This document shows, one piece after another, positions 27,606-34,994 of a stretch of DNA of 64,000 nucleotides. The DNA comes from JAKFDI01 sp036676235 (lineage in GTDB: Bacteria > Pseudomonadota > Gammaproteobacteria > Burkholderiales > Burkholderiaceae_C): contig JAKFDI010000095.1 of NCBI GenBank assembly GCA_036676235.1, forward strand, positions 9,114 to 73,113. Reading direction: 5' to 3'. The notes under the pieces are model-generated. The model was not told where the DNA came from. It worked only from the letters and a program-made list of their open reading frames with translations, and searched no databases. Numbering within the stretch: position 1 is the stretch's first letter; the number at the start of each line of letters is the position of its first letter. The translations under genes were made by a program, and so were the position numbers.

Positions 27606-28202
27606 TCACTTCAGCGCGGCGAGTTCGGCATCGCCCTTGAACGGCGTGGTGCGCGCGGCGGTTTCCCGGCGCACGGCCGCCACGGTTTCGGCCGTCACCG
27701 GTGCGGCGGTGTTGCCCCACTGGCTGCGGATGTGCGTGAGCAACGCGGCCAGTTCGGCGTCGCCGAGTTGCGCCGCGAAGGCGGGCATCGCGCCGTTGTA
27801 GGTGCTGCCCTTGACGGTGAGCGGGCCCTCAATGCCGTGCAGCACCACGGCGGCCAGCGTGCTCTCCTTGCCGGTCACCCATTCGGATGCGGCCAGCGGC
27901 GGGAACACGCCGGGCAGGCCCGCGCCGTTGGCCTGGTGGCAGGCGACGCAGCGCGCGGCATAGACCGCCGCCCCGTCGATGGCGGCGCCGGGTGCGGCGG
28001 CGGGGGCGCCCTGCAGTTCGGCCAGGGTGCGGCCGTCGCCGAGGGCGGGCGCGTGGTCGAGCGAGGTGCCGGCGATGTAGATGACGCCGAAGGCGAGCAG
28101 CAAGGCAGTGAGCACGATCACGAACCACGGCATCGGGTTCTGGCCCTCGTGCGGCTCGGGGTTCTCGCGCTCTTGCGGCGGCAGGATGTGGGGCGTGTTC
28201 AT
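27606..28202 (-). CDS. membrane-anchored mono-heme cytochrome c (CcoP-like position)
   Basis: A 198-residue protein with one transmembrane helix (about 25-46, PWFVIVLTALLLAFGVIYIAG) and one class I heme domain: CVACH binding site and axial Met in YNGAMPAF. It occupies the gene position of CcoP, but true CcoP has two CxxCH motifs and about 300 residues; only one is present here. ATG 28202 overlaps the ccoO stop by 4 bp. Probably the electron-entry subunit of this oxidase. Confidence 0.87.
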   Translation of the reverse strand: MNTPHILPPQERENPEPHEGQNPMPWFVIVLTALLLAFGVIYIAGTSLDHAPALGDGRTLAELQGAPAAAPGAAIDGAAVYAARCVACHQANGAGLPGVFPPLAASEWVTGKESTLAAVVLHGIEGPLTVKGSTYNGAMPAFAAQLGDAELAALLTHIRSQWGNTAAPVTAETVAAVRRETAARTTPFKGDAELAALK

Positions 28203-28849
28203 CGTGCGCTCGCAGGCTGAAGGTCGACGCTGGCGGTCTTTGCGGCCACGGCCGAGGCGGCCGGCGCCGCGGGTGCAGGCAAGGCGGGGAAGCTGCGGTC
28301 CAGCGACTGCAGGTACTTCACCAGGTCCAGCACGTCGGGCCGCGCCACCACCACCTTGCCGGCGGGCGCGTAGCCCTCGGGCAGCCTGACGACGACGTCG
28401 TCCTTCTCGGCCTCGGGCTTCACCTCGAACAGGTAGGGGTAGCTCGGCATGATGCTGCCTCCCACGTAGGCGCGCGGCTGGTACAGGTGGCCGAGGTGCC
28501 ACTGCTCGCTCGGCTGGCGCGCGCCGATGTTCATGAGGTCCGGCCCGGTGCGCATGGTGCCCAGCAGGTGCGGCGCGTCGTAGGCGTAGTCGCCGGCCAC
28601 GGTGGCACGGCCCCAGCCGCGGTCATGGTCGGGCGCGAACGACTTCGCGCGCGGCTGCTGCGTGTGGCAGTAGACGCAGCCGTTGGCGATGTAGACCTCG
28701 CGCCCGCGCAGCTCGGCGCTGGTGTAGGGCTTGAGGCCGGGCGTGGGCTTCACGTCGCGCACCTGCAGGTAGGGCAGCACGACGAGGGCGCTGGTGGACA
28801 GCCCCAGCATGACCATGGCCGCCGAGATGAGCTTGACTTCGTTCTTCAT
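28199..28849 (-). CDS. ccoO: cbb3-type oxidase mono-heme subunit CcoO
   Basis: Cytochrome c subunit II of cbb3 oxidase, 216 residues. N-terminal anchor helix about 7-27, heme site ANGCVYCHTQQPR, conserved RGWGR, DYAYDAPHLLGTMRTGPDL, HLGHLYQPR and axial Met in GGSIMPSYPYL, all typical of CcoO. The C-terminal 25 residues are Ala/Pro rich. The start overlaps the ccoN stop by 4 bp (ATGA). Confidence 0.93.
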   Translation of the reverse strand: MKNEVKLISAAMVMLGLSTSALVVLPYLQVRDVKPTPGLKPYTSAELRGREVYIANGCVYCHTQQPRAKSFAPDHDRGWGRATVAGDYAYDAPHLLGTMRTGPDLMNIGARQPSEQWHLGHLYQPRAYVGGSIMPSYPYLFEVKPEAEKDDVVVRLPEGYAPAGKVVVARPDVLDLVKYLQSLDRSFPALPAPAAPAASAVAAKTASVDLQPASAR

Positions 28850-30495
28850 TGCGCGGCCTCCTTGACCAGCGCGTGCTTGAACAGGGCCGGCCGCGAACGC
28901 TGCGGGCCGAGCTTGAGCGCCATGGCGATGAAGTGCCAGGCGAACACCAGGTGGCCGGCCGTCATCAGCGCGCCGCCCACGCTGCGGGCCTTGAGCCAGG
29001 GCAGGGTCAGCGTCACCGACTCCATGAAGGGCCGGGCCGCATCCAGCATGGCCGTGCCCTGCAGCCAGCCGCCGATGGTCAGGCTCCAGAAGTACACCGC
29101 GATGCCGATCGTCACCAGCCAGAAGTGCAGCGAGATGAACCGCGGATACGGCCACTCGCGCGCCGTGATGCGCGGCATCACGAAGTACATGGCGCCGAAG
29201 AACACCAGGCTCACGAAGCCGTAGAGCCCGAGGTGCGCGTGCGCCACGGTGTAGTGCGTGAAGTGGGTGACGGCGTTCATGCTGCGCAGCGCCTCGAGCG
29301 AGCCCTGCACCGAGCTGGCCGTGTACATGAGGCCGCCGATGCCGATGAAGCGCAGCGTGGGCGAATCGCGCAGTGCCGAGACGCGGCCCTGCAGCGTCTG
29401 GAACATGTTCACGGTGAAGGCCGCGACCGGAATGATCATCATCATGCTCTGCACGATGGACAAGGTGACCATCCACTCGGGCACCGGCCCGCCGATCAGG
29501 TGGTGGCCACCCACCTGGCCGTAGAAGAAGGCGAGGCCCCAGAAGCCCAGCAGCGACAGGTTGTACGACTGCACCGGCCGCCCGATCACCTTGGGCAGAA
29601 AGTAGTAGACGGACGCGAGCGCGAGCGGCGTGTAGAACAGCCCCAGCACGTTGTGGCCGAACCACCAGTTCATCGCCGCCTGCTCCACGCCGGCGTGCAG
29701 GCCGGGGATCTTGGCCACGACGAACAGCACCGGCAGCCAGAACAGCGCACAGCCCATGTACCAGACCGACACGTACAGGTGCTGCACCCGGCGGTTGACG
29801 AGCGTCATCACCAGCGGCGAGGCGATGAGCGCGCCGCCAAGTGCGAACAGGATGCCGATCTGCCAGGGGATCTCGAGCCACTCCAGCCCGTCGTTCACAC
29901 CGGCACCGATGCTGCCGAGACCCGCGATCAGCGCCGCGTTCCAGAGCACGCCGCCGACGAACGCATAGCGCGCGCCCATCAGCGGCGTCTTGAGCAGGCG
30001 CGGGATGATGAACAGCGCAATGCCGAGGCCCGCCATCGGCGCCCAGCCGTAGGCCACCGCATTGAGGTGGATGGTGCGGATGCGCCCGAAGGTGAGCCAC
30101 GCCTGCTGCACCAGCCAGTCGGGCTCGTGCAGCTTGAGCGAGGCGGTGAGCCCGGCGGCCGAGGCCACCAGCAGCCACACGACGGCGCAGGCGAAGAAGA
30201 AGAACACCACCGGCCGCGTCGATTCGTCGGCGTGGGCGCGCTCGGCGAGTTCGGCCGCACCCGCGGCCTGCGCCGACTCGGGCGCGCCGGCCGCAACCAT
30301 CGAGGTCTGCAGCGCGCCTTGCGCGGCGGCGGTGGCCGCCGGTTCTTCGACGCGGCCGATCTCGCCGGGCGCGAAGATGATTTCCGCGCCGCGGCTGCTG
30401 CGGTCGAACAGACCCGAGCGCTGCGACCAGATGAAGAACAGCAATGCCACGAACGACAGCACGAAGGCCGACAACAGGATCGCAACCGTGCTCAC
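28846..30495 (-). CDS. ccoN: cbb3-type cytochrome oxidase subunit I with CcoS-like N-terminal extension
   Basis: Heme-copper oxidase subunit I of 549 residues that reduces O2 and pumps protons. GTG start at 30495 behind AAGGAGT. Residues 1-45 (transmembrane helix then FFIWSQRSGLFDR) resemble the assembly factor CcoS/FixS; a low-complexity Ala-rich linker about 52-90 follows; CcoN core from about 95. Ligands: His143 and His421 (heme b), His419 (b3), His281, His331 and His332 (CuB), Tyr297/298 for the active-site tyrosine. The CcoN Glu of FEGP is replaced by Gln398 (VQGS). Retained Tyr argues for O2 rather than NO reduction. Confidence 0.92.
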   Translation of the reverse strand: MSTVAILLSAFVLSFVALLFFIWSQRSGLFDRSSRGAEIIFAPGEIGRVEEPAATAAAQGALQTSMVAAGAPESAQAAGAAELAERAHADESTRPVVFFFFACAVVWLLVASAAGLTASLKLHEPDWLVQQAWLTFGRIRTIHLNAVAYGWAPMAGLGIALFIIPRLLKTPLMGARYAFVGGVLWNAALIAGLGSIGAGVNDGLEWLEIPWQIGILFALGGALIASPLVMTLVNRRVQHLYVSVWYMGCALFWLPVLFVVAKIPGLHAGVEQAAMNWWFGHNVLGLFYTPLALASVYYFLPKVIGRPVQSYNLSLLGFWGLAFFYGQVGGHHLIGGPVPEWMVTLSIVQSMMMIIPVAAFTVNMFQTLQGRVSALRDSPTLRFIGIGGLMYTASSVQGSLEALRSMNAVTHFTHYTVAHAHLGLYGFVSLVFFGAMYFVMPRITAREWPYPRFISLHFWLVTIGIAVYFWSLTIGGWLQGTAMLDAARPFMESVTLTLPWLKARSVGGALMTAGHLVFAWHFIAMALKLGPQRSRPALFKHALVKEAAQ

Positions 30496-30578
30496 GAAGA
30501 CTCCTTGTTCAACATGCCGCTGCGAACGAGCGTGTGCCCGCCGCAGCCATCAGGGGGGCGCGCCAAGGCGCGCGGGGT

Positions 30579-31784
30579 TCAGCCGTCCTTGCCGTCCACG
30601 CGCGGCTGCATCAGCCACGGCGTGAAGCGCCACAGGTAGATCGCGAAGGCTGCGCCCCAGGCGGCGGCGGCGGCGATCAATGAAGGCACGTACAGCGCCG
30701 TGCTCACGAGCGGCAGCAGCACGCGCAGCACGGCCGCCGCCATCACCAGCGCATAGGCCAGCACCTCGGGTTTCGAGGCCTGCAGCGTCCGCCCGGTGTG
30801 GCCGCGCGCGGTGCGCGTGATCATGCCGATGATGAGGCCGCCGGTGGCGCCCACGGCGAGCGCGTGCACGCCGGCCGACACCGGCACCCAGCCCATCTGG
30901 GCTGCAGCGAGCAGCGCGAGGCCGAGCGGAATCCAGGCATAGGCCGCATGAAGAATCCACAGGATGGGCCGCGAGCGCGTGACCAAGGGCCGCCACTGCC
31001 AGGCACGCGCCGCCTGCAGCAGTGCCGCCGCACCGAGCACCAGCGCCGGCAGCACGCCCGCATGCGCACACACCCACAGCAGCAGGCCCAGCCCCGTGGC
31101 GGCAATCGCCGCGCGGTCGAGCCACGGGTTGAGCGCGAGCTTCAGCCCCGGCGTCACGTTCATCGTGAACGCCGGCACCACGCGCCCGGCGATCACGCAC
31201 TCGATCATCACGATGAGCGCGAGGCCGGCGTACAGCGGCGTCGTCGCGGCCATCTCGATCGTGCCCATCACCGAGAGGTGGAACAACAGGTTGACGATCG
31301 AAAGCAGGACGAGGATGCCCACCAGCGGCAGGTTGCGGCGGTTCTTCGCGCGCACCAGCACATCGCCGAACACCGCCGCGACGATGGGCAGCAGCACCAC
31401 GTCGAGGAAGGCATACACCGCGTAGGGCGCACCCAGCGCCGCGAACCGCGCCGCCACCCACAGCAGCGCGAGCGCACCGAGGAAGGCACCCCGGGGCGTG
31501 TCCAGCCCCGTCCACGCCTTGCCCGCGGTCAGCAGGAAACCGACGACCACCGCAATGGCGAAGCCGAACAGCATCTCGTGCGCATGCCACAGCAGCGGCG
31601 GCGCGCTGGTGGCGAGGCTCAACTGGCCGAGGAACATCGCCACCCACAGCGGCACGGCGACGGCGGCCAGCACGGCCGCGCAAAGGTAGAAAGGGCGAAA
31701 GCCGAGGCGCAGCAGCGGCAGGCCGCGCGCCGCCGGAGCAGGCGTGCCCGGCGGCTGGATGGAAAGGGGAACGGTCGGTTTCAT
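30579..31784 (-). CDS. nnrS: NnrS-family heme/copper membrane protein
   Basis: NnrS, 401 residues, about 12 transmembrane helices. N-terminal LLRLGFRPFYL and LLWHAHEMLFGFA with its His residues are the family hallmarks; MIECVIAGRVVPAFTMN and ALAVGATGGLIIGMITRTARGHTGR are also typical. NnrS proteins are linked to nitric-oxide tolerance and denitrification. It is the promoter-proximal gene of the oxidase operon, 83 bp before ccoN, and lies behind a possible NsrR palindrome. Confidence 0.92.
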   Translation of the reverse strand: MKPTVPLSIQPPGTPAPAARGLPLLRLGFRPFYLCAAVLAAVAVPLWVAMFLGQLSLATSAPPLLWHAHEMLFGFAIAVVVGFLLTAGKAWTGLDTPRGAFLGALALLWVAARFAALGAPYAVYAFLDVVLLPIVAAVFGDVLVRAKNRRNLPLVGILVLLSIVNLLFHLSVMGTIEMAATTPLYAGLALIVMIECVIAGRVVPAFTMNVTPGLKLALNPWLDRAAIAATGLGLLLWVCAHAGVLPALVLGAAALLQAARAWQWRPLVTRSRPILWILHAAYAWIPLGLALLAAAQMGWVPVSAGVHALAVGATGGLIIGMITRTARGHTGRTLQASKPEVLAYALVMAAAVLRVLLPLVSTALYVPSLIAAAAAWGAAFAIYLWRFTPWLMQPRVDGKDG

Positions 31785-31809
31785 ACGCCTTCGGCGTGCG
31801 CCCAGGTTA

Positions 31810-31832
31810 AAGCTTCATTTGTCGAGTACCTT
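31810..31832 (-). promoter_or_regulatory. candidate NsrR operator upstream of nnrS
   Basis: A 23-bp 11-1-11 element on the + strand reads AAGCTTCATTT / G / TCGAGTACCTT. The first half matches the NsrR half-site AAGATGCATTT at 9 of 11; the second at 5 of 11. It is framed by GTTAA (31806) and TTAAC (31831-31835), giving a wider palindrome. It lies 26 bp upstream of the nnrS start. NsrR control of nnrS is known in betaproteobacteria. Confidence 0.5.
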
Positions 31833-31937
31833 AACTTTTCGCCACGACGCAGGCAAGGGCTGGAAGGCACTGCACGGCCCCTTGGCTTGTCTCAAATCAA
31901 TTCCGGGCGCGGCATCTGCGCACGAAGCGCACAGACG

Positions 31938-31969
31938 AAAAAAACCCGGCGGGGCGCGCCGGGTTTTTT
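31938..31969. terminator. bidirectional rho-independent terminator
   Basis: Stem CCCGGCG / CGCCGGG with loop GGGCG, preceded by seven A (31938-31944) and followed by six T (31964-31969). It directly follows the PEP-CTERM gene stop on the - strand and also insulates the nnrS promoter. Confidence 0.88.
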
Positions 31970-31985
31970 GAGCCGTAGGGCCGGG

Positions 31986-32636
31986 TCAGGCTTTGCGACG
32001 ACGAGCGGCGGCCAGGCCGAACAGCGCGATGCCGACGAGGGCGAGCGACGCGGGTTCGGGGACTGTGCCGGGAACGATGACGGTGATGTCCGAGCGCGCG
32101 ACCGCGCCATCCGATCTGCTGCTGGCAACCAGCGAGAAGTTGTACGAGCCCGCAGCGTTCGCATCGAAGCCCGGGAAGGCGAAGTGCAACATGCCCAGGT
32201 TCCAGGAATCCTGCAAAGCCGAATTCGCGAGTTCAAAAACGGTCGCGGTGTCGTTGGCCGTTGGATCGGTGTCGAAGATGAATTGGTACGTGTAGTCGTC
32301 GATGTCGGCAGCATCGCCGAGGATGGCGTAGCCGATGTTCCAGAGCGACAGCGGTGCGGCCACTGGGTAGCCGGGCTGCGGGTTGGACACACCAGCGGTG
32401 GCGTAGAAAGTGCCATTGCCGTCGTTGGTGAGCGCCGGGCCGGAATAGCGCTGATGGGCGGTCAGACCCAGGGTCACGCCGCCGTAGGTATCGACGGCCA
32501 CGGCATCGTTGGGGATGCCCGTGCCGCCGAAGGTGGCGCCGGGCAGGGCTTGCAGGGGCGCAGCGACAGCAGCGCCGGCGATCAAGGCGCCGGCAACGGC
32601 CAGGGCGTTCGCGAGGATGCTCTTCTTCAAAGTCAT
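31986..32636 (-). CDS. PEP-CTERM sorting-domain exported protein
   Basis: A 216-residue secreted protein. Signal peptide about 1-26 (KKSILANALAVAGALIAGAA, cut before APLQ); the mature region is acidic and rich in Gly, Asn and aromatic residues; the C-terminus holds the exosortase sorting signal: VPEPASLALVGIALFGLAAA followed by RRRKA. GGAGAAGAGA precedes the ATG at 32636. PEP-CTERM proteins are processed by an EpsH-type exosortase for matrix or surface display; no exosortase gene is in this window. The family of the mature part is not recognised. Confidence 0.9.
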   Translation of the reverse strand: MTLKKSILANALAVAGALIAGAAVAAPLQALPGATFGGTGIPNDAVAVDTYGGVTLGLTAHQRYSGPALTNDGNGTFYATAGVSNPQPGYPVAAPLSLWNIGYAILGDAADIDDYTYQFIFDTDPTANDTATVFELANSALQDSWNLGMLHFAFPGFDANAAGSYNFSLVASSRSDGAVARSDITVIVPGTVPEPASLALVGIALFGLAAARRRKA

Positions 32637-33141
32637 GGGGTCTCTTCTCCGTGGTGATGGCAAAAGCCACACCGACTTAGCAGCATTCAGACCATTGCCA
32701 GCGCTCCCCCTAAAACGTATGTCTTGACAACGGCTTACGCTCGTGGATGGATTTGGCCCGGGCGGCTGGTCCGCCCAGATGTAAATCGGTCCGACAGGGT
32801 CCGCGCCCCGCGATCCGCTCCGCAGCCATCACGCCCGCCTCGGCGGCGGCAGCCTCACGCTGCCGGCCCGCGGCCTTCAGCTTTGCGGCCTGTGGCCGAT
32901 AACGGTGAGCGCCCGGCGCTGAATCGCCGGGCATTTCCATTCGACGCAGTACCCATGTCTCCCGCAGTTTCCGACCCCTTGCGCCGCATCCGGCGCCCGC
33001 CGGCCGCCCGGTCCGTCGCTCGCCGCGGCACGGGCCCCGCGCCAACCCCCACCCCGAATCCGCGCGCCCGCTGAGTGGCGCGCCGCGACATCACGCGGCC
33101 CGCGTGCGCCCGCCCTTTCTTCATTCACTCGCAGTACCGCC
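32637..33141. other. 505-bp intergenic region with no convincing gene
   Basis: Holds the upstream region of the PEP-CTERM gene (- strand) and the promoter and about 230-nt leader of the chemoreceptor gene (+ strand). Short Arg/Pro-rich open frames here look non-coding. Besides the sigma-28 promoter at 32877, a strong 8-bp hairpin GCCCGGCG/CGCCGGGC (32911-32932, loop CTGAAT) sits where the transcript should begin. No recognised riboswitch. Confidence 0.7.
32877..32902 (+). promoter_or_regulatory. sigma-28 (FliA) promoter of the chemoreceptor gene
   Basis: GCCGATAA (32895-32902) is the exact sigma-28 -10 consensus; TCAGCTTT (32877-32884) is an acceptable -35 (consensus TAAAGTTT, 5/8) with a 10-bp spacer. 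It lies 240 bp before the methyl-accepting chemotaxis gene, the expected target class of FliA. Confidence 0.72.
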
Positions 33142-34866
33142 ATGACACTCTTCTCGCGCACAACGCTGGCTCGAAGCCTCGTCCTGTCCTACGCCGCCGT
33201 GATCCTCGTCTTTCTGGCCGTCTCGGGCGTCACGCTCTGGGCCGGCATGCAGATGGCGAAGACCGAGCAGGTCAACGCCACCACCTACCGCGCCATCGGC
33301 AACGGCACGACGATGCTGCAGGCCATGACCGAGTACGTGTCCCTCACGCGCGGCGCGATGGTGAACGGCCAGACAGCCGACGCCGAACACACGGCCAAGC
33401 TGTCCAAGGACTTTGAAGCCGCGTGGAACTCGGCCAAGGAACTCACCGCCGGCGAAGCCGACCAGCACGCCCGCCTCGACGCCATGCGCGCGCAGATGAA
33501 GCAGCTCGTCGAGGTGAACAGCACGCTGATCGCCACGCGGCTGGCCGTGAAGGAAGGCGTGGTCTCGTTCGACGACTTCCTCGCGCGCTTCTCCGAGGGC
33601 AAGGACGATGAACTCATCGCGAGCTTCCGCGCCAAGCAGGCCGAGTTCAACAAGAAGGAGTTGACCGACCTGTACGCACAGCTTGCGCGGGCCGAGACGC
33701 TGCGCCAGTTCAACCTGCTGGTGGTGGTGGGCGGCGCGTGCCTCGCCATCCTTGCGGCCGCGGCCATGGCCTTCTTCGGCGTGCGCCGTCTGCGGGCCTC
33801 GCTCGGCGGCGAGCCGGCCTATGCCGCCAACGTGGCGCGCGAGATCGCCGACGGCAACCTGCTGATCCAGGTCGACACCCGCCCCGGCGACAGCACCAGC
33901 GTGCTCGCCGCGATGAAGGCCATGCGCGACCGGCTGGCCGGCATCGTGGGCGACGTGCGCTCTACGGCCGACGGCGTCTCCGTGGCCTCGGCCGAGATCG
34001 CCGCCGGCAATGCCGACCTGTCGTCACGCACCGAGCAGCAGGCCTCGGCGCTGGAGGAGACGGCCGCCTCGATGGAGGAACTGGGCAGCACGGTGAGCGG
34101 CAACGCCGAGAACGCGCGCCAGGCCAACCAGCTCGCACTGGCCGCCTCCAGCGTCGCGGCGCAGGGCGGCGAGGCGGTCGGCCACGTGGTCCAGACGATG
34201 AAGGGCATCAGCGACAGCTCGCGCAAGATTGCCGACATCATCGGCGTCATCGACGGCATCGCCTTCCAGACCAACATCCTCGCGCTCAACGCCGCCGTCG
34301 AAGCGGCACGTGCCGGCGAGCAGGGCCGCGGCTTCGCGGTGGTGGCAAGCGAAGTGCGAAGCCTCGCGCAGCGCTCGGCCGAGGCGGCCAAGGAGATCAA
34401 GTCGCTCATCACCGCGAGCGTGGAACAGGTCGAGCAGGGCACGGCGCAGGTCGACCGCGCCGGCGCAACGATCGGCGAGGTAGTGGCCTCCATCCGCCGC
34501 GTGACCGACATCGTGGGCGAGATCAGCGCCGCGAGCATCGAGCAGGCGGCGGGCGTCGGCCAGGTGGCCGAAGCCGTGACCGAGATGGACCGCGCCACGC
34601 AGCAGAACGCAGCGCTGGTGGAGGAATCGGCCGCGGCGGCGGAAAGCCTCAAGACCCAGGCGGCACAGCTCGTGGATGCGATGGCGGTGTTCCGCGTGGC
34701 GACGGCGGGCGCTTTCCCGGTTGCTCAGTCGCCGCGCATGCCGGCACCGGCCGTGGTGGCCAACGACGCCATTGCGCGCGCCGCCTCGGCCGCGAAGGCA
34801 CCGGCACCGGCCCGCTCCGGCGCCGCGGCCGTCCGTGCGAGCAGCGACGATTGGGAAAGCTTCTGA
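33142..34866 (+). CDS. methyl-accepting chemotaxis protein
   Basis: Transmembrane chemoreceptor of 574 residues: helix about 13-33, periplasmic four-helix-bundle sensor about 34-190, second helix about 194-214, HAMP about 215-268, signalling domain about 269-540 with the conserved tip IIGVIDGIAFQTNILALNAA and EQGRGFAVVASEVR. Methylation-helix Glu/Gln pairs flank the tip. The protein ends in SDDWESF, matching the NWETF-type CheR/CheB docking peptide. Expression from a sigma-28 promoter fits a motile organism. The ligand is unknown. Confidence 0.94.
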   Translation: MTLFSRTTLARSLVLSYAAVILVFLAVSGVTLWAGMQMAKTEQVNATTYRAIGNGTTMLQAMTEYVSLTRGAMVNGQTADAEHTAKLSKDFEAAWNSAKELTAGEADQHARLDAMRAQMKQLVEVNSTLIATRLAVKEGVVSFDDFLARFSEGKDDELIASFRAKQAEFNKKELTDLYAQLARAETLRQFNLLVVVGGACLAILAAAAMAFFGVRRLRASLGGEPAYAANVAREIADGNLLIQVDTRPGDSTSVLAAMKAMRDRLAGIVGDVRSTADGVSVASAEIAAGNADLSSRTEQQASALEETAASMEELGSTVSGNAENARQANQLALAASSVAAQGGEAVGHVVQTMKGISDSSRKIADIIGVIDGIAFQTNILALNAAVEAARAGEQGRGFAVVASEVRSLAQRSAEAAKEIKSLITASVEQVEQGTAQVDRAGATIGEVVASIRRVTDIVGEISAASIEQAAGVGQVAEAVTEMDRATQQNAALVEESAAAAESLKTQAAQLVDAMAVFRVATAGAFPVAQSPRMPAPAVVANDAIARAASAAKAPAPARSGAAAVRASSDDWESF

Positions 34867-34867
34867 G

Positions 34868-34944
34868 CGCCCCCAGACCTGCCGCTTCGCGTCAGGCCCC
34901 CCGAGGGGGTCAAGGAAACTTGGGGCGGCCCGGCGTTTCCTTGA
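34868..34944. repeat. GC-rich intergenic repeat with 9-bp inverted arms
   Basis: Between the convergent chemoreceptor and beta-lactamase genes: GCGCCCCCAG, then CGCTTCGCGTCAGGCCCCCC and GAGGGGG, then TCAAGGAAA (34910-34918) and its perfect complement TTTCCTTGA (34936-34944) around a GC-rich loop. Related in layout to the repeats at 12968 and 14770 (GCTTCGCG then CCCCC..GGGGG) but a distinct element; likely an end-of-gene structure. Confidence 0.75.
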
Positions 34945-34994
34945 GAGCGCGCTGAACTGAAGCGCACCGCGGGCGAATCCAACGCCCGCGTGGT

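Noticed and set aside
28846..30495. Subunit I as a nitric oxide reductase because of the neighbouring nnrS gene
   Set aside because: The active-site tyrosine (YYF) and the CuB His triad are retained and CcoO is typical, which fits an O2 reductase; NorB-specific glutamates are not evident.
32724..33074. Arg/Pro-rich open frame in the gap before the chemoreceptor
   Set aside because: No ribosome site, low complexity, and it crosses the sigma-28 promoter and leader hairpin.
32700..33141. Possible c-di-GMP riboswitch before the chemoreceptor gene
   Set aside because: The characteristic GEMM core motifs are absent; the suggestive GCCGATAACGG is better explained as a sigma-28 -10 element.
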